Source of the DNA: Saccharopolyspora montiporae
GTDB taxonomy: Bacteria > Actinomycetota > Actinomycetes > Mycobacteriales > Pseudonocardiaceae
Assembly (NCBI RefSeq): GCF_015209505.1
Contig: NZ_JADEYC010000004.1
Location: 1-64,000 of the forward strand
Direction: 5' to 3'
Length of the DNA: 64,000 nt
Part shown: positions 9,380 to 17,040 of the stretch, piece by piece
How positions within the stretch are numbered: the stretch's first letter is position 1
Layout: each line of letters opens with the position of its first letter
Position numbers and translations under genes: made by a program
The notes under the pieces: generated by a model
What the model was told of the DNA's origin: nothing
The model's input: the letters and a program-made list of their open reading frames with translations, nothing else
Database searches by the model: none

Positions 9380-9410
9380 GCCCGGCGGGTGCACCTGCGC
9401 CCCGCCGGGC
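9380..9410. terminator. Bidirectional hairpin between convergent genes
   Basis: GCCCGGCGGG (9380-9389) pairs perfectly with CCCGCCGGGC (9401-9410) across an 11-nt loop. It lies between the stops of the SQD1-like gene (+) and the membrane protein (-), so it may serve both. Confidence 0.65.
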
Positions 9411-9417
9411 GGCGCGG

Positions 9418-9888
9418 CTACCAGCGGCGCAGAGCGCTGGCGGCGACGCCGCTGATCAGCGTCCCGATCGCGAGCCCGATCAGGACGATGAGCAGGCTGG
9501 ACGCGATCTGCGTCTCCAGATCGGCGGTGGTCGTGGTGAACGGCTGCAGCGCGCACACCACGGTGACCAGGCCGACGATCCAGCCGAAGAACGCCTGCGG
9601 GCGCGGCGTGGTGACCAGCAGCGCGTGCATGAGCGCCGTGGCCACGATCGCGGCCGCGGCCGCGCCCACGCACAGGTACGCGGTGTTCACGTCGCCGAAG
9701 GTGCCGTGCCGGGAGGGGCCGAGCACCGGGATGTGCAGGATGCCGCGGATGACGACGACCCCGGCGAGCCCGACCAGGGCCGCCACCAGCGCCGTGGCCA
9801 CGCCGCCGGTCCACAGCAGCCTCGGGTTGGGGCCGGGGTCGGAGCTCCGGTCAACGTCGTACATCGGTCGCGTGTAGTCGTCGACCAC
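9418..9888 (-). CDS. Four-helix membrane protein of DUF6069 type
   Basis: 156 aa from a GTG at 9888 that follows GAGGAGGC at the right spacing. Four hydrophobic segments are visible: a first helix around LLWTGGVATALVAALVG, then AYLCVGAAAAAIVATAL, a third at FFGWIVGLVTVVCAL and a C-terminal SSLLIVLIGLAIGTLIS. The pattern matches short actinobacterial DUF6069 proteins of unknown function. No catalytic motif is seen. It is isolated: convergent with the SQD1-like gene and followed upstream by a long gene-free region. Confidence 0.7.
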   Translation of the reverse strand: MVDDYTRPMYDVDRSSDPGPNPRLLWTGGVATALVAALVGLAGVVVIRGILHIPVLGPSRHGTFGDVNTAYLCVGAAAAAIVATALMHALLVTTPRPQAFFGWIVGLVTVVCALQPFTTTTADLETQIASSLLIVLIGLAIGTLISGVAASALRRW

Positions 9889-11039
9889 GGCCTGCCTCCT
9901 CGGGCTCCCGGAAGGGCGGTGCGGGGGCGAGAACCCGATGCTGGCTGGGCCCGGCGGGTCCCGCAACGGCAGGCGCAGGATGGTGCGGTCCGTTGGATGC
10001 GGGGCGCGGTGACGTCCGGTTGCGGCGCCGGACCCGGTTCACCGGCACGGAACGGAGCCGTTTCGGTGCACACTGTCCTGCATTCGACCATCCGGGTGAA
10101 TGCCGGTGCGCCGCTGGGTCTGGAATATGCCACGCGCAGCAGGCACACTAGGTCTCGAACGTGGCGGTCGCGTTAAAGGCCGCGGTACGGGGAGCGGTGC
10201 CCCGGGCACGGAGCGTGAGCTGCGAACCCGGGGCGCCTACCGTGCGTCGGGGGGCTTCCACACGGACTACCGAACAGTAACTCGGTTGGTTGAGGCCCGG
10301 CGATACGGCACGTGGGTAGATATGGCCGGGCAGTGATCGCTCGGATCCCGCGATCGCCTGCCCGGGATGTCGCGGCCGGTGGCGGCCGCCGCCGCGACAC
10401 CGTTCGACGCGGCCGCTGCGCCTCGGGCGCCTTCCGCGTCTCCGATCTCCGCCTGCCGGACGTCCCGCGTGCCGGATGGGATCGACGTCCTCCGCGCCGG
10501 GTACTCCCCGCCGTCCTCGTCCTCTCGCTGCCCGGTGTTGCCGCGCGTCCGAAAAGTCCCGTCATGGCGTGGTCTTCGGGGTCGGTTCCGGTCCGGTGCG
10601 GCGGTTCCCGAGGTCGGCCGCCGCGGGTGTGCGCAAGGCCACTCGCGTTCGCGATCCGGGATGCTGCGGCCCGATCCGATCGGCGTCCGCGGATCCCCGC
10701 GCGGACCCGGGGCGACCGCCCGCACGCCGGTCGCGGGGAGATCGACATCTGCTGTGCCAGTGGAAACCGGTCCGTTCCGGAATGGGTCGGCCGACCCGGT
10801 GGTGGTGGCGTCGTTCCCCGGAGCTCCCGCCCGCGCTGCGTTACACATTGTGACAGGGATAGCGATTCGGAGTCGGAGAAATAGCTCCGTTCGAAGGTCG
10901 TCTTGCGCGTGGTCGTCACCCTCGGCTACGTTCTTCGCTCGTGCATCACGGTTCGGTCACGGATGCATCTCTCCGCAGAGATCTTCCGCGCTCCCCCCGG
11001 GCGGATGTGGCCGGACTCCCCGAAATGCGAAAGGTGAAG
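9889..11039. other. 1.15-kb gene-free region upstream of the M23 peptidase
   Basis: Several overlapping frames exist here but none shows convincing codon-position bias, a family motif or a good ribosome binding site. The right part is AT-richer and holds regulatory-looking repeats: GTTAC-N5-GTGAC at 10840-10854 and TCACGG-N5-TCACGG at 10945-10961. A ydaO-type c-di-AMP riboswitch, frequent before actinobacterial wall hydrolases, was looked for and its conserved blocks were not found. Confidence 0.5.
10840..10854. promoter_or_regulatory. Possible MtrA-type direct repeat before the M23 peptidase
   Basis: GTTAC-ACATT-GTGAC is a direct repeat with a 10-bp period. Actinobacterial response regulator MtrA binds GTNAC direct repeats near cell-wall hydrolase genes. 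A second, weaker element, GTGAC-N6-GTGAT, reads on the minus strand at 10944-10959. Assignment is by pattern only. Confidence 0.35.
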
Positions 11040-11789
11040 ATGGGCAAGCACCGCGCTCAGGGCGGCCGTCCCCCGAAGGCCGCCCTGTCCGGTCCGAACA
11101 AGCTGTTGGCCACCGCCGCGGCCACCGGAGCGCTCGTCGCCGTCGGACAACCCCTGGCCGGCGCCGGCGGCGATGCCACGCCGAACGTGGACCTCGCCGT
11201 CGGCGGCACGCAGGAGGGCCCCACCTCCGTGCAGCTCGTCTCCGCGGAGACCGAGGGCGCGCCGGACGTGCTGGAGCGGTTGCAGACCGCCCGGTCCGTG
11301 GAGGCCGACCGGATCGCCCGCGCGCAGGCCGAACAGCAGGCGCGCGCGGAAGCCGAGGCCGAGCAGCGGCGCGAGGCGGAGGAGCGGGCCGCGTGGCAGG
11401 CCGGGTTCACCAAGCCGGCCGAAGGCGGGTACAGCTCCGAGTACGGCGAGCGCGGCGGCAGCCAGCACCTCGGGCTGGACATCGCCAACGACACCGGTAC
11501 GCCGATCCGTGCCGTGACCGGTGGCGAGGTGATCAGCGCCGGGCCCGCGGACGGGTTCGGGCAGTGGGTCCGGCTGCAGCACGACGACGGCACCATCACC
11601 GTCTACGGCCACATCGCGACGATCGACGTGAGCGAAGGTCAGACGGTCGACAACGGCGAGCAGATCGCGACGATGGGCAGCGAGGGCCAGTCGACGGGCC
11701 CGCACCTGCACTTCGAGGTGATCGAGGACGGCAGCACCAAGATCGATCCGCAGCCCTGGCTCCAGGAGCGCGGCATCGAGCTGGAGTGA
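11040..11789 (+). CDS. Secreted M23 metallopeptidase (LytM-type endopeptidase)
   Basis: 249 aa. A basic N-terminus is followed by a hydrophobic segment, LLATAAATGALVAVGQPLAG (~residues 20-39), that fits a signal peptide. An Ala/Glu/Gln/Arg coiled coil occupies ~residues 80-120. The C-terminal LytM domain has HLGLDIANDTGTPI (H and D zinc ligands) and the HLHFEV motif near residue 222. These enzymes cut peptidoglycan cross-bridges. AAAGGTGAAG precedes the ATG. It stands alone and ends at a strong bidirectional hairpin. Growth or division remodelling is the probable role. Confidence 0.9.
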   Translation: MGKHRAQGGRPPKAALSGPNKLLATAAATGALVAVGQPLAGAGGDATPNVDLAVGGTQEGPTSVQLVSAETEGAPDVLERLQTARSVEADRIARAQAEQQARAEAEAEQRREAEERAAWQAGFTKPAEGGYSSEYGERGGSQHLGLDIANDTGTPIRAVTGGEVISAGPADGFGQWVRLQHDDGTITVYGHIATIDVSEGQTVDNGEQIATMGSEGQSTGPHLHFEVIEDGSTKIDPQPWLQERGIELE

Positions 11790-11835
11790 GCGACCGCTCG
11801 CACGACCGCGGGGCCGGAAGAGCCCCGCCCCAGGC

Positions 11836-11876
11836 GACCGCCCGGGCCCGACTACCCCCGACGGGCCCGGGCGGTC
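11836..11876. terminator. Strong bidirectional terminator
   Basis: GACCGCCCGGGCCCG (11836-11850) and CGGGCCCGGGCGGTC (11862-11876) form a perfect 15-bp stem with an 11-nt loop. It sits between the convergent ends of the M23 gene and sigF. Confidence 0.85.
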
Positions 11877-11886
11877 CTCTATCGCC

Positions 11887-12711
11887 CTACTGCTCCGGGG
11901 CGCCGCCGTCCGGTTCGGCCGGAGTCTCCTGGAGCCGCTGGCGCAGCCAGGTCAACGTCCGGGACAGCAGCCGCGAGACGTGCATCTGGGAGATCCCGAC
12001 CTGCTCGGCGATCTGCGTTTGGGTCATGCCCCGGAAGAAGCGCAGCAGCAGGATCCGGCGCTCCCGCTCCGGCAGCTCGCCGAGCAGCGGGCGGACCATC
12101 TCCCGGTTCTCCACCTCGGCCAGCTCGGTGTCGTCGTCGCCGATCGCGTCGCCGAGCGGGATCTCGTCGGTGTCGGTGAGCAGCTCGTCCAGCGAGGCGC
12201 TGCGGTACGCGTTGCCCGCTTCCAGTCCCCGGTACACCTCGTCGGTGCTGATCTCCAGGTGCTCGGCCAGCTCGCTGGGCGTCGGCGCCCGGCCCAGTTC
12301 CTGGGACAACCGGGCGATCGCCGAGGAGACCGACAGATGCAGTTCCTGCAGCCGCCGCGGCATCCGCACCGCCCAACCGGTGTCGCGGAAGTGCCTGCGC
12401 ACCTCGCCCATGATCGTGGGTACCGCGTAGGACAGGAAGTCCACGCCGCGCTCCGGGTCGAAGCGGTCCACCGCGTTGATCAACCCGAGCGTGGCGACCT
12501 GGGTGAGGTCCTCCTGCGATTCACCGCGGTGGCTGAACCGCCGCGCGATGTGCTCGGCAACCGGCAGGTGCTCGGTCACCAGCCGGTCGCGGAGCTCGGT
12601 GTATTCCGGGCGTTGTTTGTCGAGCTTGGCGAGTTCCGCGAACAGTGGCGCGAGCTCGTCGTAGTGCTGGTTGCGCGATTGGGCCGTCGAGTCCGGAATC
12701 GCTCGCTTCAC
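11887..12711 (-). CDS. sigF: SigB/SigF-family RNA polymerase sigma factor
   Basis: 274 aa. Region 2 is seen as PVAEHIARRFSHRGESQEDL (~residues 50-69), GLINAVDRFDPERGVDF and YAVPTIMGEVRRHFRD. Region 3 follows, and the region 4 helix-turn-helix is MTQTQIAEQVGISQMHVSRL near the C-terminus. This is the group-3 stress/sporulation sigma type. It starts at a GTG that overlaps the anti-sigma stop by 4 nt, the usual coupling for a sigma and its inhibitor. Transcription probably begins at a SigF-type promoter before the anti-sigma gene, giving positive autoregulation. The orthology call is confident at family level; the precise regulon is unknown. Confidence 0.92.
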   Translation of the reverse strand: MKRAIPDSTAQSRNQHYDELAPLFAELAKLDKQRPEYTELRDRLVTEHLPVAEHIARRFSHRGESQEDLTQVATLGLINAVDRFDPERGVDFLSYAVPTIMGEVRRHFRDTGWAVRMPRRLQELHLSVSSAIARLSQELGRAPTPSELAEHLEISTDEVYRGLEAGNAYRSASLDELLTDTDEIPLGDAIGDDDTELAEVENREMVRPLLGELPERERRILLLRFFRGMTQTQIAEQVGISQMHVSRLLSRTLTWLRQRLQETPAEPDGGAPEQ

Positions 12712-13148
12712 ACCTGAGCCGCCCGTCCCTTGGTCAATTCGATCCGGACCAGGTGGCTGCCGTCGGCAGCCTCGTCCGACGCGACCGAGGTTGACACACT
12801 GTCGGCCAGGGCGCTGAGCACGCGCCAGCTGAAGGTGTCCTTGCGTGGCCCCAGGCCGTCGGTGCTGTGCACCTCGGCGGCGACCGCGATCCCGTCGCCT
12901 CCGGTGCGGAAGCGGCAGACCAGCTTGCTGGACGGAGCGGCCAGCCGGATCAGCGACGAGCACACCTCGTCGACGGCCAACCGCATGTCCGCGATCGAGT
13001 CCACGTCGAAATCCGCGCGCATCGCCAGGTCGCCGACCACTGCCCGCAGTACCGCGAGCTGGGTCGGATCGGCGGCGACGCGGACCTCGACCAGGTCCGC
13101 GTCGGCCGCTTCCGGCTCGACCTGCGCGACTTCGCGCTCCACACTCAT
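12708..13148 (-). CDS. rsbW: Anti-sigma factor, RsbW/UsfX-type serine kinase-like ATPase
   Basis: 146 aa with a HATPase_c_2 fold. The helix MRLAVDEVCSSLIRLAAP aligns with the N-box helix, but the usual metal-binding Asn is replaced by Ser. The same change occurs in the mycobacterial SigF inhibitor UsfX (AVDEVCTRLIRSA), and FSWRVLSALAD also matches that protein. It should bind SigF and block it until an anti-anti-sigma factor intervenes. The ATG at 13148 is preceded by GAGGTGG. Coupled by GTGA overlap to sigF. No anti-anti-sigma gene is in the window. Confidence 0.9.
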   Translation of the reverse strand: MSVEREVAQVEPEAADADLVEVRVAADPTQLAVLRAVVGDLAMRADFDVDSIADMRLAVDEVCSSLIRLAAPSSKLVCRFRTGGDGIAVAAEVHSTDGLGPRKDTFSWRVLSALADSVSTSVASDEAADGSHLVRIELTKGRAAQV

Positions 13149-13208
13149 CCAGGGCCACCTCGTCTCGATCGTGCGGGTGCAGGCGCATGCTGGGCTGTCC
13201 GCCACCTG

Positions 13209-13234
13209 GTACCCGACGCCCGCACCGAACAAAC
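13209..13234 (-). promoter_or_regulatory. SigF-type promoter before rsbW-sigF
   Basis: On the minus strand GTTT (13234-13231) is followed after 16 nt by GGGTAC (13214-13209). This matches the actinobacterial SigF/SigB consensus GTTT-N14-17-GGGTAT with one change at the last base. It lies in the 96-bp gap between vkor and rsbW, about 60 nt before the rsbW start, so the pair is probably autoregulated. Confidence 0.72.
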
Positions 13235-13244
13235 GGGCGGCACG

Positions 13245-13874
13245 TCACAGCATGGTGGTCCAGTAACCCCAGAACGCCTGCAGGATCAGCACCACGATCA
13301 CCAGATACCACACCACGAGGACGAGGCTGTGGAACCGGCCCAGTGCCGCGCCGACCGACCGGCCGAACCCGAGGTGCCCGGCGGTCAGGTTGTGCAGCGT
13401 GGTGTACCAGAACAGCGGGATCGTCACGACCCACACGACCATGCAGTACGGGCACAGCGCGCCGATGTCGTACAGGCTCGCCACCACCAGCCAGTGGATG
13501 AACACCAGGGCCAGCGTGGTGCCGATCTGCATGCCCACCCAGAACCAGCGCGGCGGCCGGAAACCGGTCAGCAGCGCGACCCCGGCGGTCACCACGACGG
13601 GGAAGGCCGCCACGCCGAGGATCGGGTTGGGGAAGCCGAACAGCGCTCCCTGCGGGCTGTCCATCACCGAACCGCAGGAGATGATCGGGTTCAGGCTGCA
13701 GGTCGGGACGTAGCCCGGATCCGTCAGCTTCTCCAGCTTCTCCAGCAGCAGCGCGAACGAGGCGCCCAGGCCGATCAACCCGCCGAGGACGTAGAGCCAG
13801 GCGAGTCCGCGGGAGACGGGAGCGGGACCCCGGCCGGTGGCCGGGGTCGCGCCCGCGAAGTCGGTCGCCGTCAT
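13245..13874 (-). CDS. Vitamin K epoxide reductase family protein (DsbB analogue)
   Basis: 209 aa, four to five membrane helices. The active-site pair CPYC is at residues 141-144, and the loop cysteines C59 and C67 (in CSLNPIISC) are present, as in bacterial VKOR. The protein reoxidises a DsbA-like partner and passes electrons to quinone. The ATG overlaps the stop of the upstream thioredoxin-like gene by 4 nt, so the two form a disulfide-making pair. Mycobacterial VKOR works this way. The overall call is robust. Confidence 0.93.
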   Translation of the reverse strand: MTATDFAGATPATGRGPAPVSRGLAWLYVLGGLIGLGASFALLLEKLEKLTDPGYVPTCSLNPIISCGSVMDSPQGALFGFPNPILGVAAFPVVVTAGVALLTGFRPPRWFWVGMQIGTTLALVFIHWLVVASLYDIGALCPYCMVVWVVTIPLFWYTTLHNLTAGHLGFGRSVGAALGRFHSLVLVVWYLVIVVLILQAFWGYWTTML

Positions 13875-14602
13875 TTCTGCAGTTCCTCGTCGATCTTGCC
13901 GCGCAGTTCCTGGTTGACCTGGTTGAGGTCCTGACCGGTGGAGTTGAACTGCTCACCGTTGACGAAGATGGTCGGTGTCCCGGACACGCCGGCCTGCTGG
14001 CCGTCCTGCATGTCCCGGTCGATCCTGGACTGCACCTGCTCGGAGTCCACGTCCTGCGCGTAGCGCTGCATGTCCAGGCCGATCCCCTCGGCATAGCCGG
14101 CGAACTGCTGGGTGGCCTTCGCCGGGTCCCGCGCGTAGTCCTGGCCGCCGGGCGCTACCGCCCACTCCTGCCAGTTGTCGTAGATCGCGTGGTACATCTC
14201 CTTGTACTTGCCCTGCAGCGCGGCGGCTTCCGCCGCCTTGGCGGCCGGCTGGGCCAGCGGGTGCATCTCCAGCGGGAAGTTGCGGGTGACGAAGTTGATC
14301 CGGCCCTCGTAGTCGGCTTCGATCTGCTTGGTCACGCCCTCATAGTACTGCTGGCAGCTCGGGCACTGGTAGTCGAGGAACTCGACCACGGTGACCTTGT
14401 CGTCCGGCGCCTCGACGAGCACGTTGCTGTCCGGGTTGCGCAGCAGCTCCGGCGAGACTCCGCCTTCTCCTCCGCCACCGCCCCGGTTGAACAGCAGCAC
14501 TCCGCCGATCACGACCACCGCGACCACCACGACGATCGCGGTCAGCAGCAGGTTGATCGACGTACCGCTTTTCTGGGTGACTGGATTCGTATTCTTCGGC
14601 AT
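13871..14602 (-). CDS. Membrane-anchored DsbA-type thiol oxidase
   Basis: 243 aa. One N-terminal membrane anchor (~residues 17-38) is followed by a Gly/Glu linker and a thioredoxin/DsbA domain. The catalytic motif is CPSC at residues 80-83, and the cis-Pro loop reads GVSGTPTIFVNG. It inserts disulfides into exported proteins. Its stop overlaps the VKOR start (ATGA). It is divergent from the DNA ligase gene, with 139 bp between the two start codons. It is the first gene of a run dsbA-vkor-rsbW-sigF, although the last two also have their own promoter. Confidence 0.93.
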   Translation of the reverse strand: MPKNTNPVTQKSGTSINLLLTAIVVVVAVVVIGGVLLFNRGGGGGEGGVSPELLRNPDSNVLVEAPDDKVTVVEFLDYQCPSCQQYYEGVTKQIEADYEGRINFVTRNFPLEMHPLAQPAAKAAEAAALQGKYKEMYHAIYDNWQEWAVAPGGQDYARDPAKATQQFAGYAEGIGLDMQRYAQDVDSEQVQSRIDRDMQDGQQAGVSGTPTIFVNGEQFNSTGQDLNQVNQELRGKIDEELQK

Positions 14603-14706
14603 TGGCGCTTCCACTTCCGGCGGTAGGGCGGGCGTGCCTGAGCACTCTGCCGCCAGTTTCCCGCATTCACACGAAGGTGGAAGTGACCGGGGGGATATCG
14701 GTGCCC

Positions 14707-14733
14707 GTTTTTTCCGGCGGTGCGGTCGGGTAG
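14707..14733 (+). promoter_or_regulatory. SigF-type promoter for the DNA ligase
   Basis: GTTT (14707-14710), 17 nt, then GGGTAG (14728-14733). This fits the SigF-type consensus with one mismatch in the -10. The start codons GTG (14742) and ATG (14745) are only 8-11 nt downstream, so the ligase mRNA may be leaderless. Confidence 0.6.
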
Positions 14734-14741
14734 TCGGGTGA

Positions 14742-15740
14742 GTGATGAGCGGTCCGCTGCGGTTGCTGGATCCCGCCGAGGAAGGCTTGCTGCGCTCCTG
14801 GGGCGGGGGCACCTGGCACGCGCCCTGCCTGGCGACCCGCACCGACCAGCGGTTCTCCGACCCCAGCTGGGTTTTCGAGCGCAAGCTCGACGGGGTGCGC
14901 CTCATCGCGGGCAGCGACGGTGCCGGGCCGCAGCTGTGGACCCGCAACGGCAAGCGCGCCGACGCCGCCTACCCGGAGATCGTCGAGGCGCTGGCCGGGC
15001 AGGGTGCCGACCGGTTCGTCTGCGACGGCGAGGTCGTGGCCTTCGAGGGCAACCGCACCAGTTTCGCCAAGCTCCAGCGGCGCATCCACCTGACCGATCC
15101 GCGCGCGGCGCGGCGCACCGGGGTCGCGGTGCGCTACTACGTGTTCGACCTGCTGGCCTTCGGCGGCGTGGACCTCACCCGCCTGCCGCTGACCACCCGC
15201 AAGCGCCTGCTGCACGAGTGCTTCGCCTTCGCCGACCCGCTGCGGTCGAGCAGGCACCGCGTCGGCGACGGCGAGCGGTTCTTCCGGCTCGCCTGCTCCC
15301 GCGGATGGGAGGGCCTGATCGCCAAGCGCGCCGACCGCCCCTACCGCGCCGGGCGCAGCCGGGACTGGCTCAAGCTCAAGTGCGTGGCCGACCAGGAGTT
15401 CGTGGTCGGCGGCTACACCGAGCCCCGCGGCAGCAGGACCGGTTTCGGCGCGCTGCTCGTGGGCTACTACCGCGACGGCAGGCTGCACTACGCGGGCAAG
15501 GTCGGCACCGGGTACGACGACCGCACCCTGCGGGACCTGCGCGGCAGGCTGGACCGGATGCCGCGGGCGAGCTCACCGTTCACCGAGGACACGGGAGAGC
15601 GCGACGCGCACTGGGTCGACCCGGAACTGGTCGCCGAGGTCGGGTTCACCGAGTGGACCGCGGACGGGAAGCTGCGCCACCCGCGGTTCTCCGGACTGCG
15701 CACCGACAAGCCCGCGTCCGAGGTGGTCCGCGAGTCGTGA
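14742..15740 (+). CDS. ATP-dependent DNA ligase (LigD ligase-domain type)
   Basis: 332 aa. The nucleotidyltransferase motif KLDGVR puts the adenylated lysine at residue 48. Motif III/IIIa residues (YYVFDLLAF), motif IV (EGLIAKR) and motif V (WLKLKC) follow. An OB-fold C-terminal domain is at about residues 215-320. The size and motifs match the stand-alone ligases related to the LigD ligase domain, used in end joining or stress repair; no polymerase or nuclease domain is attached. GTG 14742 and ATG 14745 are both possible starts. A SigF-type promoter just upstream suggests induction under stress or in stationary phase. Confidence 0.9.
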   Translation: MMSGPLRLLDPAEEGLLRSWGGGTWHAPCLATRTDQRFSDPSWVFERKLDGVRLIAGSDGAGPQLWTRNGKRADAAYPEIVEALAGQGADRFVCDGEVVAFEGNRTSFAKLQRRIHLTDPRAARRTGVAVRYYVFDLLAFGGVDLTRLPLTTRKRLLHECFAFADPLRSSRHRVGDGERFFRLACSRGWEGLIAKRADRPYRAGRSRDWLKLKCVADQEFVVGGYTEPRGSRTGFGALLVGYYRDGRLHYAGKVGTGYDDRTLRDLRGRLDRMPRASSPFTEDTGERDAHWVDPELVAEVGFTEWTADGKLRHPRFSGLRTDKPASEVVRES

Positions 15741-15753
15741 CGCCGCGGCGGTC

Positions 15754-15903
15754 TCAGCGGTGCTGGACGCTGATCGACGCCTCGTCGGCGGTGCGCGGAC
15801 CAGCGGAATCCGGCGGGGCCCAAGCAGCGAGCGTCACGGTCATCACGACCATGGCCACCGTTCCGACAACCGACACGAGTGTGCGGCTGCTGCTGCTCTG
15901 CAT
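15754..15903 (-). CDS. Possible small single-span membrane protein, 49 aa
   Basis: A frame of 49 codons begins MQSSSSRTLVSVVGTVAM. One hydrophobic stretch covers residues 8-28, followed by a short polar tail. GGGGGCAGG lies upstream of the ATG. It is convergent with the DNA ligase gene, ending 14 nt after it. Codon bias is weakly supportive. No family is recognised; it may be a secreted or membrane micropeptide, or not expressed. Confidence 0.4.
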   Translation of the reverse strand: MQSSSSRTLVSVVGTVAMVVMTVTLAAWAPPDSAGPRTADEASISVQHR

Positions 15904-16117
15904 GATGCCTGCCCCCGGCTTCTGACGTGCGTTCGTTCTGCGTTCGGGATGCCGCGCTGCGGTGTTTCCCGGACGGGGTGTCGTGGTGCGAGCGCGAAAC
16001 GTTAGCCGTTTCCGGGAGGTTTCCCGGATGTGACGCACGACTCGCCCGGGCGGCGGTGTGGTGTGGTGCCGGTCACCGCAGCTTGATCGCGGGTGGCGGG
16101 CGTAGTTGATTCCTGGC

Positions 16118-16978
16118 ATGGACGCTCCCCGGCTCGCCGACCTGCTCGATCTCGACGGCCCGCCCGCACCGGGTGCGGACCGGTTCCGCGGCGCTACCCA
16201 GGCGATCCCCGTGCAGCGGCTGTTCGGCGGGCTGCTGCTCGGCCAGTCGCTGGTCGCCGCGGGCCGCACAGTCGCGGACGGCCGCCCGGTGCACTCGCTG
16301 CACGCGCTGTTCCTGCGGCCCGCCGACCCGCAGCTGCCGGTGGACTACGCGGTGGAGCGGATCCGGGACGGCGGGGCCACGTCGGCGCGCCGGGTCAGCG
16401 CTTTCCAGGACGGTGCGGAGGTCAGCACCGCGCTGGTGTCCTTCCAGCGCACCCGGGACGGCGTGCGGCACGCCCCGGCCCCGCCACCGGTGCCTCCCCC
16501 GGAGGACCTGCTGCCGCTGCACGAGCGCGCGGCAGCGGCCCGGCTGCCCGAGTGGTGGAGCCTGCCGCGCCCGGTGGAGCTGCGGCACGCCGACGATCCG
16601 CCCTACCCGCCGCCGGTCCCGGCGCGCGAGGGCGACCGGCACCGGGTGTGGCTGCGCTCGGCCGCGAAGCTGCCGGACGAGCCGCTGGTGCACGCCGCGG
16701 CGCTGGCCTACGCCTCGGACATGACCCTGCTGGAGCCGGTGTTCCTGCGGCACGGGCTGGACCGGCACGAACCCGATCTGCGGCTGGCCAGCCTGGACCA
16801 CGCGATGTGGTTCCACCGGCCGCTGGGCGCCGACGAGTGGCTGCTCTACGACCAGGACTGCCCGCTGGCCGAGGGCGGCCGGGTGCTCGCCCGCGGAGGC
16901 GTGTTCGACCGGGCGGGCGAGCAGGTGGCGACGGTGGCGCAGGAGGGGTTGTTGCGCCTGCCCCCCGGGTCCGGCTGA
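16118..16978 (+). CDS. tesB: Acyl-CoA thioesterase II (TesB family, double hotdog)
   Basis: 286 aa, the usual TesB size. The three catalytic positions are visible: Asp in AYASDMTLLEP, the Ser/Thr-type site in ASLDHAMWFHRP, and Gln in VATVAQEGLLR. The first hotdog carries RLFGGLLLGQSLVAAGRTV. It hydrolyses medium and long acyl-CoA. The ATG at 16118 follows a TAGTTG -10-like element by 9 nt, consistent with a leaderless transcript; an in-frame TTG lies 12 nt upstream. No obvious operon partner: the PucR regulator follows after 62 nt with its own likely promoter. Confidence 0.92.
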   Translation: MDAPRLADLLDLDGPPAPGADRFRGATQAIPVQRLFGGLLLGQSLVAAGRTVADGRPVHSLHALFLRPADPQLPVDYAVERIRDGGATSARRVSAFQDGAEVSTALVSFQRTRDGVRHAPAPPPVPPPEDLLPLHERAAAARLPEWWSLPRPVELRHADDPPYPPPVPAREGDRHRVWLRSAAKLPDEPLVHAAALAYASDMTLLEPVFLRHGLDRHEPDLRLASLDHAMWFHRPLGADEWLLYDQDCPLAEGGRVLARGGVFDRAGEQVATVAQEGLLRLPPGSG

Positions 16979-17040
16979 GCCGTACCGGCGCCGGATTCGC
17001 GGCACCGGCGCCCAGGTGCGCGGTCGGTATCGTCGCGGGC

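Noticed and set aside
10173-10919. Overlapping frames on both strands between DUF6069 and the M23 gene
   Set aside because: No ribosome binding site, no codon-position bias and no recognisable motif; translations are Arg/Ser/Gly-rich in every frame.
10700-11039. c-di-AMP (ydaO) riboswitch before the M23 peptidase
   Set aside because: Expected from related loci, but the conserved blocks of that riboswitch are not present.
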